A stretch of 64,000 nt of DNA from Teratosphaeria epicoccoides (taxonomy: Eukaryota > Ascomycota > Dothideomycetes > Mycosphaerellales > Teratosphaeriaceae): contig JADDMT010000029.1 in assembly GCA_021401465.1 (NCBI GenBank), forward strand, positions 1 to 64,000. The letters run 5' to 3'. Within the stretch, counting starts at the first letter, position 1; each line of letters starts with the position of its first letter. Of the stretch, positions 41,907 through 55,389 are shown in pieces. The notes below the pieces were generated by a model. The model made no database searches and was not told where the DNA came from. It worked only from the letters and a program-made list of their open reading frames with translations. The position numbers were made by a program, and so were the translations under genes.

Positions 41907-44900
41907 TTAAGAATTCTGCTCTAAAGCCCTTATCTCCCTACAAATCGACCTTCTTAAGCCCTGCTTACGCCTCCTCTACTCTTCGAATTCACGAATAGCT
42001 TCTAGAGCATTCTTATAGTCTTCGGCTAGAACCTATTATGTGTACTTAGGTAGGTATCCTTTCTACTTTACTAGATAGTACGTTGCGCCCTTACGCTGCA
42101 TACTATCCTTAATATCCTCGACTTCCTACTCTTCGTTCTCTTCTGCTACTAGCATCAGGTCCGCAGGCTCTTCGCCCTCGCGCTATACCTATAGTTCGAG
42201 TAGAGATACATAGAAGACATCATGTACATAATATGACGATAGTAACGATAGCTAGTATGCCTGCAAGCCTATCGCGTCATGTATCTAGAAGGGTCCGACA
42301 AACCTTAGCGTCATCTTCTTACTTAGAAGTTTCAGCTTAAGATTCTTCGTTAATAGTAATACCTTCGTACTAACTACATACTACATCGGTTTAGCATAGG
42401 CGTTATTATGTTTAATCTAGGATTCTAAGGCCTTTTTCTAGTGTTCTATTAGCACCGAATGTACCTCGCGCATATGCCGCGCTAATTCCGCGGCAGCTGG
42501 CACCCTCTCCTTAGAAAACTTGTCCTGAGGCAGTTCTAGGTGTATCTCTAGATTAAAGCCATAAAGAATCTAAAATGGCGACATGCGTATAGTAGCATAC
42601 ACGCTGTTATTAACTGCAAATTCCGCCATAGGAATTACATTAGCCTAGGTATCCTAGTTCTTAGCATAGTAGCACTAAAGGTACTGCTTAAGAGTCTAGT
42701 TCATACGTTTAGTCTAACTATTAGTCAGTAGATAGAATGCTATACTTAGGCAGTATTTAACACGCGCCTTAAACACAAATTCTTGCTAGTATTTACTAGT
42801 AAAGACAGAACCTTAATCTAATAGGATACTTTAGGGGACACTAAAGCGCTATATAACTTCGTCACAAAGTAGTCGCGCAAGCTCGCCACTTATGCACTTT
42901 TTCGTATATAGGATAAAGACATTCATCTTCGAGTATTAGTCGACTACTACAAGGATAGTAGCAACTACATTACCTCTCTACTTTGCTAGTAGCAAATTAG
43001 TAATGAAATCTATAGTCAAGTCTTACTATAGTCTCTCTAGTAGTAGGAGCGCCTAAGCATCGCCATAAGGGCGATAGCGCCGAGATTTGCTAATCTAGCA
43101 TGTCTAGCAGGATTTGACATAGTTAGAGACATCCTGTTCTAGTGTTAGCTACTAGTATTTACGTCTAAGAAGCGCGTTCGTCTTCTCTACGCTAAAATGG
43201 CCTGCAAGTTTATTGTCATGATGAATACAGAGAAGCTACAAACAGAGTACGTAGTTAGCGGGTACGTAGAGCCTATTATCAAAGTACTACAAGTCGCCTG
43301 ACTTAGTCTAGTACTTTAGACTGCCTGTAGTGTCCTAGAGGGCTACACCCTTATTAACTAACTCCGGTTCTCGCTCTTACAACTGCTAAATAAGTCTCGA
43401 GACTTCTTTAAAGGGTTCTTTAGACATCGCATGCTTACTACATGTAAGCTAGTTAACTACCGCATGGATCGAGCTAGACATAGTCGCCATAACTGCTAGA
43501 TAGGAGGGTTCGTCGCTAGCGGAGGCCGTAAGGCCCTATTAGACCCGTAGTCGACCTACAAGAGGAGCTAACAACAGATCGCTACCCTAAACTATAAGCT
43601 TCGTTTGTAGTGTAGGGAGAAGCTGTCAGTTGCCCTGCTCCCTAGTGTCGTAGTCCGGTTATTACGAAGGACTGTTAGCTAGATTCGTCTTTCTAGAACG
43701 ATGCTAGATAACGAAGTCAAAGCTAGTAAGGAAAGTCGCCTACCTTGCTTGCCGACTACTTAGCTACTTCACGCCTATGAAGCCGCGAAGGTTGTTATAG
43801 TTAGTAAGTACCTTAATAGGGTACGCTGCGCCTTTAAGGTAGTGTCAGTACTCCTTGAAGCCGTTAACAATAGCTAAAAGCTCTTAGTCGTGAGTCTCGT
43901 AGTTTAGCTTAGCGCCCTACATCTTCCGCAACTAGAAGGCAATTAGGTACTATTACGTACTACCTTCGTGCGACTAGAGCTGCGATATAATTGCGGCTAT
44001 TACGAATTTTGAAGCATTAGTCTCTATTTAGATCTTCGTAGTAGGGTCAAAGTGCTAAAGTATAGGCGTAGTTTAAAAAGCTGCTTTAAGTTTAGAGAAA
44101 GCTTTACTCTAAGCCTCCTCCTAAGGTACTATCCCTAGCTTTTTTCCTCGAATTGCGCCCTTTGCGAGGGCTATAAGGGGAGCCACGATCTTCAAGTAGG
44201 ATCATATGAATCTGCGATAGAAGTTAGTAAATCCTAGGAACACCTGTACTTCTTAGAGGGTAGTTAGCTATAGCTACTCCGCGATTATAGACACCCTTTA
44301 GTCATCTATGATAACTCCTTCTGTAGAGACGATGTATCTAAGAAAGTTAATCCTATCTGTCAGGAATAAGCACTTCTTTAGGTTTGCATATAGAGCAAAC
44401 TTGCGGAGCCGTTTAAGCACTATCCTTAGATGCTAAATATGCTCCTCCTTTGAGTTAGAGTAGACTAGTATATCGTCTAAATATACTACGTAGCAGGTGT
44501 TAACGAGGCTAGCTAGGACCCGGTTAATATACGCTTAGAACGTCGCTAGTGCGTTAGTTAAGCCGAATGGCATCACTATATACTTAAAGTGTCTATACTA
44601 CATTCGGAATGTAGTCTTCTACTTGTTTCCCTTTCGGATTAGTATCTAGTAGTAGGCATCCTTCAAGTCAATAGACAAGAAGATGGCAGCGTGACTAAGG
44701 CGGTCAAGCGTCTCGCTAATAAGTAGTAGGGGGCAGCGGTTCTTCTAAGTTACTACGTTAAGGCCCCTATAGTTAACGTATAGGCGGAGCGTGTTATCCT
44801 TCTTTAGGACAAACATGACTAACGCTCTAGCCTCGCTGTCGCTTCGTCGGATCTACCCGTTCCTTTACGCCTTGTAGAGGTAGTCTCGAAGTGTTTTAAG

Positions 44901-46870
44901 CTACGATTCCGACATAGGGTATAGAGGTTAATACGGAGGATTATAATCCTCCTTAAGGTTAATCGTATGTTCTACGTCTAGGGCCTAGGCATAGGCCGCA
45001 GCCTCTACGTCGAAAATATCGGCGTATTCCTCTAACTTAGGCAGAAGGGTAATGTCTTCCTTGACGTTCTGTATGCGGACCGCATACACACATTAGACCT
45101 TCTTCATGTCCCTGTAGAAGCTATGTATGTCACGCATCCTTACTACAGGAACTTTGCCTATAGAGCTATAGAACTAGTTGTTAGTAGCTCTATTAACAAC
45201 GACTCCCTGCTTGTAGCGCTAAGGGCGGCTAAGTAGGAGCTCCTTATTAGGAACGTCTTTAGCGTAGAAGACTTCATTAGTCTCGCGTACTTCTCCTAAG
45301 GAGTCCGCGAGTTAGAGGCGCACGTTATACGCGCCTTAAGCCGCTGCGCCTTTGCCTCGAAAGGACTTCATAGTAGGCAGCAGGGCTCCTAGGATCGGCT
45401 TTAAACCGAGCCGTACGATTACCTGCTAGGGTATCACATTAACCTCCGCAAGGTCGTCTAACATATAGTCTACTAGCTTAAGCGAGCTATTAACTCGGAC
45501 CGTACCGGATAGGCGCCAGGCAGGCTACAAGTCTACATCATTAGCGATAGACAGCTTAGATACCCGTAGTAGCTATTCGGTTGTTTCGGGCTTGTCCTTC
45601 TTTTGCCTCCCCTCTAGGGAGGTTTCGGACACCTTACTTACCTTCTTCCTATCACTTTGTTTAGGGTAGCAAGCTACCTAGTAGTCCCTTGCTCTACAGA
45701 TGTAGCAGCTGCTTAGAGGCTTCTTGCTACTATCTTTAGGCTCGGAGGGCTTACTCCTCTAGAATAAACTACCGCGTTAGGCGTAACCCTTAGGGCGCTT
45801 GTAATAGCGGCCCTTTAGTAGGTCCTCGGGGCTTAAACGCTTATTATCCTTGCTGCCTGATTCCTATTTCGCTTCAAAGTGATCTCTATACGTGTTACAA
45901 GGGACACGAGGTCTTGCTAAGTTGTCAGAAGTTCATGAAAAGTCATGATTATGTTCTGAAGATTGTCATTAAGTTTAACGAGTAGGTACCGTATACGTTA
46001 CGTCTTAGTATAGGGTAGCATCTGTCTCTCGAGTATAGCGAGGTAGGTAGCAAAGCTAGAGGTTGTTTGTCCCTTCTCCTACTTAGCCTTCTCATACTTG
46101 ACAGACATAGTAAGGGCATAGTTCCCTAGATCCTCGACCTAGTCGACGTAGAACTAGCGAAAGTCCGCCTATGTATACGTTCTATTATAGACCTGCATAA
46201 GGTCATACCGCTCATGCTAATTGTTACGAGGTTCCTTATCCTCATTAAGCTACATCACACTAAAGGCGACTCGTTTGCCCTCTATAGAATATCCGCGTAA
46301 GTTAAGCATGAAAACTGCCTTACATGCCTGCAAGAAAGTTCGAGGCTCCTTTTAGGTGTCTCCCTTAAACGGCTTCGGGTTACGTACGTTACGACTACCT
46401 CCTAGTTAGCCTATTATGGCCCTAAATTTAGGCACTAGATTCGCAGGCATACGCGGAGAGTCTGCGCCTACTAGTATGTTGTCTTCGTAGGTCCCTTGAG
46501 TAAAATCTCGCTAGATTTCTTCGTCTACTAGTTTATTAGTACTACTTATAGCGACGTCTTTGTCGTCCTTGCTGTTGTCGCTACTAGAAGGGGTGCGGCT
46601 CTAGCTCTAGTTCGTAAGGCAGTTCGCGACCTAATTAACAATCATGGCTATAAGGGCTAGGTCGATAGTTAGGGTTAGCTACGGTCCCTATACGAGGGGT
46701 CTATTACCTTGTCCGCAACGTAATTAGCCTCTAGTAGAACTGTCGCTTAATGTAGTGTCGCTCCTAGGGGGTAGTTCTATAGGCTAGTTACTTAGGCTAG
46801 CTTTGCTATTACGGGCGCTTAGGATAGCGCTTACTACGCGTTAGTTGCGAGTTCGTAGTGCTCTAGACAT
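41907..46870 (-). pseudogene. Element A copy 3 gag-pol, RIP-inactivated
   Basis: Runs on the - strand from ATG 46870 through gag, RT with a YLDD-coding stretch near 44470-44481, integrase and chromodomain (about 41990-42145). It looks somewhat more degraded than copies 1 and 2. Confidence 0.88.
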
Positions 46871-46919
46871 ATCGTAGTATTCTCTGCTAGACTGTAAAGT
46901 AGGGGGGAGAAAGTAGAAC

Positions 46920-47279
46920 TAATATAGATATATATGCTATATAATATGAAAATATCTTGTAGTGTAACAGAGTAATCCGACCTTTTAATAGGTACAAGAT
47001 AGCGCTGCTTTCTGCTTATCGCAGAGGTAGCGCTAGAGCTACTTATAACCCCTGACGCCCCTTAATTAGGAAAAGCATGTCTAAGCCTATCCTCGTAGGG
47101 GTATCGTAGGGTTAGCAACGTAGGGGCATCCTACGTCAAACATTAATCCTACTTAGACGACATACAAGCTAACGTATATACGAAGGACCCCCTTGCTATA
47201 TGTGGCAGGGTCACTACATACTAAGGGCAGACATTAGAACCTATGCGGCTCTAATAGCCCCCTAGTATTAACTATATCA
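46920..47279 (-). repeat. Element A copy 3, 5' LTR
   Basis: 360 bp, ends TATATCA. The primer-binding site beside it reads GAGAAAGTAGAAC (one RIP change from the other copies), and the LTR partner CTGCTTTCT is intact. Confidence 0.92.
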
Positions 47280-47741
47280 CCTAGTCTGCTAAAGAGCCTG
47301 CTCTTTAGCCTCGTCCTCCCTAATCTCACGCTCCTTAAGAGCGCGACTATCCTCGACCTCACAGTTAACTGCATCTAACTGTTTCTAAAGACGCATCTCC
47401 TTTACATGCGCCTCTATTATCTTTTGCGAAGCCTTAGCTAGAGCCGCCTTTGCACAGTTAAGATTAGTAATTAGTCTTTTCCGCTAATCACCTAACCTCT
47501 TCTATTCGACCTCTGTTACTTTTGCGTCATAACTTTGACAGTTACTAAAGTAACAATGCAAACATTTCCCTAAGGAAATGTGTACTTGACAAACAAGCTT
47601 TAACTCTTGACACTAAGTACAAGACTTCATGCTTTCCTTGCCCTAACGATAGATTCGATTCGCGCGGCGTTTGCGTTTCTACGTTAAAGGGGTATTAGTA
47701 TCTAGAATGACACAAGGTAGTAACGTAGAAAGAGAAGACAT
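47280..47741 (-). pseudogene. Element B fragment antisense gene, C-terminus cut
   Basis: Starts at ATG 47741 in the same frame as the copies at 15432 and 56004. This copy keeps TGT (Cys) at residue 41, where the other two have TAT. The coiled-coil part is present; the end is cut at 47280. Confidence 0.65.
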
Positions 47742-47819
47742 TACTATGTAAAGGAAAAGGCAAAAGAAACCCTACACTAATAAGTAGCTTAGGGACAAGC
47801 TAGGCTAAAAGGGGGATAG

Positions 47820-48239
47820 TATTATGAAGGCTATAAGTCATAAGCACTATAGCATGAGTCATAACACATGCAGGGAAGAAAGGATCTGTCACGTGAGGAC
47901 AGACACCTAGATCTGTAGGGTTAGTCTACAGATCTATAGGCTTATATAGGAGAAAGGATCTGTCACGTAAGGACAGACACCTAGATCTGTAGGGTTAGTC
48001 TATAGATCTACAGACATAGGTCTAATAGGTCTGTTAACAGATCTAGCAGAACTGCCCTGTCTCTCTAGTATATAGGGATAGCTTCAGGACAGGTAGTTAG
48101 GAGCTTTGTGCTTAATTTAATCCTCTCCTCTAAGGGGGATAGTTAGTTACAAGGTTAATTGCTATTGTTAATATTCTTTACTACTCTGCGAGTCTAACAC
48201 CTAATCCCCTTCCTGCTATTAGCACCTACCCTTATGACA
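47820..48239 (+). repeat. Element B fragment, 3' LTR
   Basis: 420 bp, starts TATTATGAAG after the polypurine tract GGGGGATAG and ends CTTATGACA. It carries the hairpin units in a shorter form. Confidence 0.88.
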
Positions 48240-49172
48240 ATGCATAATGCAAGAATAGGTAACGCGGCTATTACGCATGTACGCTAACTATACTCGTGCT
48301 AGTCTACTAGCATGAAGATGTAATGAGACCTGCGCTAGGAGCGCGCTCCTACTATTTCGAGTAGTACGTAAAGAGTACCTACATGTATTCCTACTAGCCC
48401 TAAGGTTCTATGACACGTTTCTTCATAGTCACGACTAAATAGGGACGGTTAAGCTACTTAGCAAAGCTGGCGCGTATACTCGCCCTATAATTTCAAAGAT
48501 TAACTAAAGTACATACTTATAGTTCCCTAATATCTCGATCTGCATGTAAAGCGAAGGTGTTATGAAGCTGCCTAACATGTAACAGATTAAAAACCCGCCT
48601 GAGTTAGTAACCTCTATCCTGTATTCGCTACGAAGATTTTAAGGTATACATATAACACATGTTATGTAGGCTATCTACCTGTTTACTCTTATGTAGTGTA
48701 AGCGTGCTATATCCTATACCCTATACGTTCTATATGCATTACTTAGTAAGGCTAGGGACATCCTTATAGGAGGAGGGGCAGTAATACGGTTAATACTAGG
48801 GGGCTATTAGAGCCGCATAGGTTCTAATGCCTACCCTTAGTATGTAGTAACCCTGCTACATATAGTAAGGAGGTCCTTTGTACATACGTTAGCTTGTATG
48901 TTGTCTAAGTAGGATTAGTGCTTGACATAGGGATACCCCTATGTCGCTAACCCTATAGTACCCCTATAGGGGCTTCCTGACCCTACGGTACCCCTACGGG
49001 GTTAGGACTAGACATGCTTTCCCTAATTAAGGGGCGTTAGGGGTTATAAGCACCTCTAGCGCTACCTCTGCGATAAGCAGAAAGCAGCGCTATCTTGTAC
49101 CTATTAAAAGGTCGGATTACTCTGTCACACTACGAGATATTTTCATATTATATAGCATATACATCTATATTA
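48240..49172 (+). mobile_element. Element A 3' fragment, inverted
   Basis: Reverse complement of the A leader region (48240-48781, equivalent to about 5447-4915) followed by a 391-bp LTR (48782-49172). The LTR is about 31 bp longer because of a tandem duplication around TACGGTACCCCTA near 48950-49010. The antisense gene, pol and 5' LTR are missing. The left border coincides with the end of the element B LTR. Confidence 0.85.
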
Positions 49173-49613
49173 AGGCCATAATAGCAGCTAGACTACAAAC
49201 TCTAACTAAGGATATAACTACTCTAGCAGCGAAGATATACGTAGTAGCCCTCCTATACATAAAGACAAGTTAATTAAGCCTTTGCTTGTTAAAGTCCGAG
49301 AACTCTCGTAGATAGACGCTTCATGAGGGCAGAAGGGCATTTCTGTGCTATGCCTTATAGCTCCTACTTACTAGCTGACTTGTAAGCATATTGCAATAGA
49401 CTAGTAGCTCGTAGCGCGTGATATGCTAGGGATGAAAGGTCGAGTTAGCTCGAGGCTAGACGACGTAGATTTAGATACTATAAGTACTTGCGTAGGTCCT
49501 ATAAGGAGGTACTAATGTTAGGGGTGTAGATAAGGCAGAGGTTATGTTAGTGTCGTAACAACTACACGAATAGGGTTAGAGAAGCTATACTCGCATAGTC
49601 TAGCAAGGTAGAC
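49173..49613. other. RIP-degraded DNA between two retrotransposons
   Basis: A basic, coding-like + strand stretch (RYYKYLRRSYKEV, then RQRLC) lies near 49460-49600, with TAG stops. Not assigned. It is the pre-insertion DNA into which element B copy 2 inserted. Confidence 0.4.
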
Positions 49614-50054
49614 TGTCATAAGTGTCAGAAGTACTATGAGTCACAGAGTCACAAGTGTCCTGAAGTGCTATAAGTCATAGCATAGTCATAGGAGAAAGGA
49701 TCTGTCACGTGAGGACAGACACCTAGATCTGTGGGGTTAGTCTACAGATCTATAGGCCTACATAGGAGAAAGAATCTGTCATGTAAGAACAGACCCTAGG
49801 ATCTGTAGGGTTAGTCTATAGATCTACAGACATAGGTCTAACGGGTCTGTTAACAGATCTGAAAGAGCTGCCCTGTCTCTCTAGTATATAGGGATAGCTT
49901 TAGGACAGGCAGTTAGGAGCTTCGTGCTTAATTCAATTCCCTTTCCTGAGGGGATAGTTAGTTACAAGGTTAATTGCTATTGTCAATATTCTTCACTACT
50001 CTGCGAGTCTAATACCTGATCCCCTTCCTGCTATTAGCACCTACCCTTCTAACA
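49614..50054 (+). repeat. Element B copy 2, 5' LTR
   Basis: 441 bp, TGTCATAAG to CTTCTAACA. TATA box at 49885-49890, self-priming partners at 49913-49919 and 49924-49931, primer-binding site at 50057-50073. Confidence 0.92.
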
Positions 50055-50236
50055 CTTTAAGCACTACTCCTAAGGAAGTATTAGGGGACTTGTCGAGCGC
50101 TTGACATACGCCTATGTCAAGTAATTCCTTAGCTATCAGTTTAGCCTCTAGCGACATCAGTCAACTAACACTACGAGAACAAGTTGCTACTATACCTTAA
50201 ATTACTTAGTAGCTCGAATCTATTCATCTTAGCAAG

Positions 50237-53200
50237 ATGGCTCTAGCATCTGTCGCAGGATCGACTACTAGAAACAGACACGGCAACAATAGCTTTAAGA
50301 TAGGAAGCCCTACGGAGTTCATAGGACAACGATCTTAAGTAGAGATGTTTATCCTATAATGCTAGTTAGCATTTAACATAGATACGGAACGGTTTACGAC
50401 ACATTATAAGCGAATGATGTACATCGTCTCTTACCTAAAAGGACTAGCGTTCGAGTTCATCTAGCCTTATCTAACAGATTATCTAGATCACGTTAGTAGC
50501 GTCGAAGCTAGGAAGACAACAACTTAGGAGATTCTTAACTTAGACAAGTCCTTGTTTAAGGCGTTACGCGAAGCCTTTAGGCTTAGCAACGAACAATAGG
50601 AGGCCGAGAGGGCTCTCCTAGGAATCTAGCAGAAGGGTTCTGCTATCAAGTACTATGCGGACTTTTAGACCCTCTCTGCTTAAGTCGACTAGAATGATAA
50701 TACCTTGGCCGCTTAGTTCTATTAGGGACTAAAGGAGACAGTTAAAGACAAAATTGCCTAGGGAGATCAGCTAACGACATTCAAGGAAATAAGGGATCTC
50801 GCGATTAGGATCGATAATCGCATCTAGGAACGACAGTAGGAACGACAACATAGAAATCGCAGGCTAGCGCAGGCTAACTATAAGGTCTAACAATTAGCAC
50901 CGAAATGGCGAAGCGATTACTACGGTCTCTAACTAATAGAGTTAGATGCGACTAAGAGACACCTAAAGAGCGGACCCTAAGGAAAGCTACGGAAGAGCTC
51001 TCCTACCTAGAATAGTCTAAAGAAGCCATTTAACAAGAGTAACCTCGAGTATCACAACTATAGAAAGAAAGGACACTTTGCCTGTAAGTGTTTTGCTAAG
51101 AAACAGCGTCAGGAACTATAACGGACAGAACAGGCTCGCGCGACAACATCGGTACCTAAGCAAATAGCTGCTGCTACTTAAGAACTAGACTATGCCTTAC
51201 TTACTTAGACTATGTGCTATGACGACAATTGTCGAATTCACATGAGTGATAAAGATAGTTCTAGATAGTACCCTAGCCGTAACAAGGCGTAATCAATCTA
51301 CGCGCTAAGGGGTGTACCTTCTAGTGTAATAGTCCTAAGGCAATAGGAGCTAGAAGGAGAAGAAGGTTTGGACGACAACTATGAGCTTGTCGAAGCTGTC
51401 ATTCCTAATTCCAAGGAAGACGAGAGCATAGAGAGATATGCCATGCCGCCGCATGACATCAGACTCGATATTATCCGAATCATACAGAACTAGTAGGCTT
51501 AGGCTTGCCCATAGATTAATAGAGTACAACACGTTAACCAGCTTGAATATGACGAACTAGCTAACCGCATGCGACGACACCTAAGGAGACTACTAGTTGT
51601 AGCTTACCCTTACTCGCATTAGAAGATTGTCTAAGAAATTGTACTGTTCGGGGTAGAGTTTACGCCCTAAGGAGGCTACCTTACCTACGAAGGTATCTAG
51701 GTTCTACGAGCGTTGCGACTCTAGGTTAGCTACTTGAAAATGGAGTACGCATGAAACGCGCAGGAACAACGAGGCTAAGAGCAAGTACGACCTCTTAGGC
51801 TAGTTAGCGGTAACACTCAAAGAAGAGTAAACCGAGACTACACGATCCCCGAACTAGTCTGTGAAGACAGTTATTCGGGAAACAACAAGGTCCGCTAGAA
51901 TTAGACCTACGGACAGACTAGACAGGGCTGCAACAATGTGCCGCAGTTAGCGCTAGATACACGGACAACCTCAGAGTATAGGTACACATTAACGAGACGC
52001 TAGCCTAGGCCTTAATAGATTTAGGATGCACTAGAATCTTCATGACGCCTAAGTTCGCTAGGACAGCTAGGATAAGGCTACAGGCGAAGACGAATGCTTT
52101 CTCGCTACAAGCGATTAATAGAAAGCTAGTCACGTACAACTAAGGAATAGTTGACAAAGAGACCTAGACAATACCTCTGCGGATAGGACGCTACTAAGAG
52201 ATGATCTAGTTTAACATCACGGAGTCACCTGGCTTAGATGTAGTACTAGGGTTACTATAGCTAAGAAACGCTAACTCCTACCTTGACTAGAAGAACGAGA
52301 GGATCTAGTTCCTAGAACTCTTAAGATTAATACCTCTACCTGTAGTACATGACGTACTAGGCAAGATCGAAATATATGCTATAACTTTAAACAAGATAGT
52401 CGCTACTATCGAGGATCTAGAACAGGAAGTATATGTCCTATAGGTTAAAGCAATGTAATCTGAAGTCGAAGTCGAGTTTACTGTTCCCGATGAATATAAG
52501 GAATTTGCTACCCTTTTTAAGGAAGAACCCGACTAAGAGGCTCTGCTAGAACACTAGGAGTAGGACTATAGGATACCCTTACTCCTAGGCAGAACACTAA
52601 CGAAGCAACTAGTTCGCCTATTATTAGCGGCGAAGCTAGAGATTCTCTGGAAATACCTAGAAGACAACCTCTAGAAGGGCTTCATCTGCGAGTCGTAGTT
52701 ACTAGCAGGGTATCTAATCCTGTTTGTCCCTAAGGGGGAAGACGACTAGCGACTTTGCGTAGACTATTATAGAGTAAACGATATCATAATAAAGAACAGT
52801 TATCCGCTTCCTTTGCTCTTTCGCCTACAAGGAGCGATATAGTTTTCGAAGTTTGATATACTAGGAGCATATAACCGAATTCGAATTAAGGAAGGCAAAG
52901 AATAGAAGACTACGTTCTAAACTAGGTTCGGATACTACGAGTATATAGTCATGCTATTTAGGTTAACAAACGCCCTAGCTACATAGCAGGCATTTATTAA
53001 CAACGTGCTACGAGAGTAGCTTAACATCTTCGTGGTTATATACTTAGATAATATCCTCGTCTACTTACGAACGATCGAAGAACATAGGACTCATGTATAC
53101 AAGGTACTTCAGAAACTCCAGGATTACAAGCTAAAGGTTAAGCCGTAGAAGAGCGAGTCTTATAAGCAAGAAGTCCATTTCCTCGGCTATGTAGTAGCCT

Positions 53201-55389
53201 AGAACGGAATCAAGATAGACACTAAGAAAGTCAAAGTCGTAAAAGAGTAGCCTACGCTAACTAATGTCAAGGAAGTATAGTCCTTCCTTAGGTTTGCTAA
53301 CTTCTACCGAAGGTTTGTCGCGAACTATTCGAAGATTACGGCACTACTTACGACCCTTACTACGAAGGATATAACATTCATATAGGGCGAAGCCTAACGG
53401 AATGCCTTCAAGGAACTTAAGCAACAATTTACAGATCAGCTAATCTTGCTTGTATTCGACCCTAATAAGCCTATCATAGTCGAAACAGATGCCTCTGACA
53501 TAGCACTTAGGGCATGCTTAAGTTAACTAGGACCAAGTAGACAACTATAGCTAGTTGCCTATTACTCGAGAAAGCTGTCTAGACCTAAGCTCTGTTACGA
53601 CGTCTATAACAAAGAACTTCTAGCCATAGTAGATGCCTACAAGGCATAGCGAGTCTACTTAGAAGGTTCTAAGCACTAGATTACGGTCTACACTAACTAT
53701 GAGAACTTGCGATACTTTACTATGACGAAGGAGTTAAACTGACGACAAATCCGATAGAGTAAGGAACTCTCTAGCTTTAACTGTAAGATCGTCTATTACA
53801 AGGGATCTAAGAACGTACGCGCCGATACACTTAGCCGCTAGACTGACTACATGAAGGGCGTAAAACAGGAGAAACATGCCGTTCTCTAGGAAAATAGCAA
53901 TAGCACGCTTAGAGTCAACTAACTTGTGGCTATAGCTATTACATAGACTAGCGAATTCTGAGACAACCTAAGGAACGCACTAGTCTATAACCTAACTATA
54001 CTCACTGTCCGTAATGACATTGATAGACAGGAGGACTAGGAAGACGAAGACAGAGTGCTTCTCTTCTAAGGGTTAGTATACATGCTAACATCCTTATAAT
54101 CGGAGCTACTACGCCTCCGACATAACGTACCTTAGGCAGGACACCTAGGAGTGTCTAAAATGAAGCAAATTCTCTGACAAGAATATTACTTCCCTAGGAT
54201 AGGCAGAGCAATCGAGGACTATGTCTGTTAATGTGTAACTTGCTAACAGAGTAAGCATGACTATTATAAACCATATAGGCTACTACGACTGCTAAAGGTA
54301 CCCTAACAGCCATAGGAATCACTCGCTATAGACTTCATTGTCAAACTACCCTAGTCAAGAGAACCCGCCATAAATGAGTTCTTCGATAGAATCATAGTAG
54401 TAGTCGACTAATTTACTAAGTTTAGGAAGTTTATCCTATACTGTAAAGACTTCAAGACTAAAGATATTACGCATGTCTTCATTAAATAGGTAGTAGTATT
54501 ACATGGTATGCTATAGGACCTAGTAACGGATTAAGGATCCATGTTTACCTCTAACTTCTAGAAGGCCCTAATGAGACAATTCTAGGTTAAATATCGACTA
54601 AGTACTTCCTTCTACCCTTAGACAGATAGACAGACAGAACGTCTAAATCAGACGTTAGAATAGTACCTTCGATCCTATATGAATAGGGACTAGAATAACT
54701 AGGTAGAATTGTTGCTAATAGCGTAGCTTGCGTATAATAGTACGCTAGCAGAGTTAACAGGACTCTTACTATTTCAGATGGCATACAGATTAGCTATAGA
54801 AGACATCCTAGACGTCTTAGCTAGTAACCTAAACCTAGTAGTACTTAGGCGAGTAGAACACCTCCGCTAACTGCAAACAGAAGCATGACTTAACCTGTAG
54901 TTCTATTAACAGAACATGGCATAGTACGCGAATCGCAAGAGAATTAAGGGACTAATTCTAAAGGAGGGGGACAAGGTATATCTCCTCTGCTATTATATCA
55001 AATCAGATAAGCCAAGTAAAAAACTAGACGCTATGAAACTAGGACTATTCTAGATTAAGGCTAAGAAAGGACTAGTTAATTTTGAATTATAGCTACCTAA
55101 GCAGATAAGAATATACCCTGTGTTCTATGTCTCTCTGCTAGAACAAGTAGCGCTAGACGCTACACTACAAACAGAACCCTTACTACTTGACCCTAAGGTC
55201 GAAGAACTAGAGTATACTGTCAAGAAGATTGTTAACACTTGCTAGGTAGACAAACAGCAAGAGTACTTAGTAAAATGGGAAGGATACAGGAGTACTAAAA
55301 ACACCTAGGAACCTCTAGAATACCTACAAAACTGTTAGCAAAAGATACGGAGTTTCGAGCAGAGAACGAACCTAGGAAGAAGGTCATAA
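50237..55389 (+). pseudogene. Element B copy 2 gag-pol, RIP-inactivated
   Basis: gag from ATG 50237 with a zinc knuckle near 51050-51090 (first Cys now Tyr). The pol frame is at -1 relative to gag, as in copy 1. RT has Tyr-Leu-Asp-Asn at 53041-53052, the last Asp changed by RIP. RNase H, integrase (near 54100-54800) and chromodomain (near 55210-55330, EYLVKWEGY) follow. End TAA 55387-55389. Confidence 0.9.

Larger units (their letters stand above)
39124..47279 (-). mobile_element. Element A copy 3, complete but with mismatched flanks
   Basis: About 8.16 kb, LTRs at 39124-39485 and 46920-47279. Same gene layout as copies 1 and 2. The left flank is the kinase remnant; the right flank is the 3' part of element B (CTAGTCTGCTAAAG). 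No target duplication can be found, and neither flank continues on the other side, so the copy probably arose by recombination or lost one flank. Confidence 0.92.
47280..48239 (+). mobile_element. Element B 3' fragment with LTR
   Basis: Matches the 3' end of element B from just after the chromodomain (equivalent to 55549 in copy 2). It includes the antisense gene and a 3' LTR (47820-48239). Its 5' part is missing at the junction with element A copy 3. Confidence 0.88.
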
